From NCBI GenBank assembly GCA_012026855.1, contig VEOV01000378.1, positions 1-5,645 on the forward strand: DNA of 5,645 bases, read 5' to 3'. The notes below the pieces were generated by a model, which saw only the letters and a program-made list of their open reading frames with translations, ran no database searches and was not told the origin of the DNA. A program made the position numbers and the translations under genes. This document shows, one piece after another, positions 5,010 to 5,645 of this stretch; within the stretch, counting starts at the first letter, position 1; every line of letters starts with the position of its first letter. This stretch comes from Geobacter sp. Lineage in GTDB: Bacteria; Desulfobacterota; Desulfuromonadia; Geobacterales; DSM-12255.

Positions 5010-5645
5010 AATAAAACGAGCCTGACGATTCAGGATCTGCTTGGTGACAAGGAGTACGGGCTTGACCTCTCCCTGTTGGCAGGAACATCCGGCCTTTCGC
5101 ACAGGCTCTACAGTGCAAGAATCCAGAAACCTGGCCTGGCACTGACCGGTTATACCGAGCACCTGCACCCCGACAGGTTGCAGGTGCTCGGCAACACCGA
5201 AATATCATACCTTGTACAGATGGGCAGAGACCAGGCCGCTGCCAACGTAGCCCGTTTCTGTTCATTTCCGATTTCCTGTCTGATCGTCACCAAAGGGCTG
5301 TCACCACCTGTCTATCTGCTGGAAGAGGCAGAAAAAGCCGGTATCCCGCTGCTTGGCACTTCACTGCAATCATCAGTCTTCATCTCCCTGATTACCAAAT
5401 TTCTTGAAGAGCGGCTGCTGCCGACGACACACGTTCATGGCGTGCTTGTGGATGTTCTTGGTGTCGGGGTGCTGCTCCTCGGCAAAAGCGGCATCGGCAA
5501 GAGCGAATGCGCCCTTGACCTTGTAATCAGGGGACACAGGCTTGTCGGCGACGATGTTATCATGATCAAGAAAAAAGTGCCTGCTTCGCTGGTTGGTCAG
5601 GCAGGTGAACTGATCCAGTATCATCTGGAGATCAGAGGCCTTGGC
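5007..5645 (+). CDS. hprK: HPr kinase/phosphorylase HprK, N-terminal part (3' end outside window)
   Basis: Phosphorylates and dephosphorylates a serine of the phosphocarrier HPr, tuning PTS-type regulation. The frame stays open from TTG at 5007 to the window edge, giving 213 residues of about 320. Residues 1-135 form the N-terminal domain (MNKTSLTIQDLLGDKEYGLD, then LALTGYTEHLHPDRLQVLGN, then GIPLLGTSLQSS). The kinase domain begins with HGVLVDVLGVGVLLLGKSG, containing the conserved His144 and Walker A GKSGIGKS (159-166). HRLVGDD (177-183) carries the conserved aspartates, and the family signature LEIRGLG (207-213) ends exactly at the window edge. The catalytic loop is mostly present; the HPr-contacting C-terminal part is missing. 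It follows hpf by 31 bases, probably the same operon. In proteobacteria HprK belongs to the nitrogen-type PTS rather than classical catabolite repression; partner genes would lie further right. Confidence 0.95.
   Translation, partial: MNKTSLTIQDLLGDKEYGLDLSLLAGTSGLSHRLYSARIQKPGLALTGYTEHLHPDRLQVLGNTEISYLVQMGRDQAAANVARFCSFPISCLIVTKGLSPPVYLLEEAEKAGIPLLGTSLQSSVFISLITKFLEERLLPTTHVHGVLVDVLGVGVLLLGKSGIGKSECALDLVIRGHRLVGDDVIMIKKKVPASLVGQAGELIQYHLEIRGLG
5155..5191 (+). repeat. 13-bp perfect inverted repeat inside hprK
   Basis: CCGAGCACCTGCA at 5155-5167 and TGCAGGTGCTCGG at 5179-5191 are exact reverse complements separated by 11 bases. In RNA this is a GC-rich stem of 13 pairs within codons 50-62 of hprK (TEHLHPDRLQVLG). 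No T-run follows, so it is not an intrinsic terminator. It may slow translation or transcription early in the gene, or be a by-product of coding constraint. Confidence 0.7.

Overview
The window reads as one continuous plus-strand stretch of a Gram-negative chromosome. Gene order is kdsD (3' part), kdsC, lptC, lptA, lptB, rpoN, hpf, hprK (5' part). Two KDO-synthesis genes, three LPS-transport genes and a long-form hibernation factor next to an HPr kinase suggest a Desulfuromonadota-type organism (Geobacter/Pelobacter-like). That placement is inferred from gene order and protein flavour, not from a search. Every gene is recognisable. I see no mobile element, CRISPR array, tRNA or rRNA.

Region by region. 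Positions 1-1030 hold the end of kdsD (arabinose-5-phosphate isomerase) and all of kdsC (KDO-8-P phosphatase), overlapping by one base; they make KDO, the inner-core sugar of LPS. Positions 1031-1137 are the only real intergenic gap. It has alternative hairpins next to the kdsC stop and then a near-consensus extended -10 sigma-70 promoter whose start point would fall only a few bases before the lptC ATG. Positions 1138-2940 hold lptC, lptA and lptB in overlapping order, encoding the membrane anchor, periplasmic bridge and ATPase of the LPS export machine. Positions 2960-4405 hold rpoN (sigma-54). Positions 4430-4975 encode a long-form ribosome hibernation promoting factor. From 5007 to the window edge is the first two thirds of hprK (HPr kinase/phosphorylase), starting at TTG.

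The main anomaly is in rpoN. An in-frame TAA at codon 361 separates the activator- and core-binding part from the helix-turn-helix and RpoN box. The reading frame resumes unchanged on the far side and is fully conserved to a normal end at codon 481. As written, the gene yields a sigma-54 that cannot recognise -24/-12 promoters. Because sigma-54 is usually important in this group, a base-call error or very recent nonsense mutation is the simplest explanation. Split-gene expression or readthrough are the more interesting alternatives.

How the genes work together: kdsD and kdsC supply KDO for lipid A-core, and lptC, lptA and lptB help move finished LPS to the outer membrane. The downstream genes link this envelope operon to nitrogen/carbon regulation (rpoN, hprK) and stationary-phase ribosome protection (hpf). 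This is the widely conserved lptAB-rpoN-hpf neighbourhood of proteobacteria, with hprK directly after hpf and no ptsN between them.
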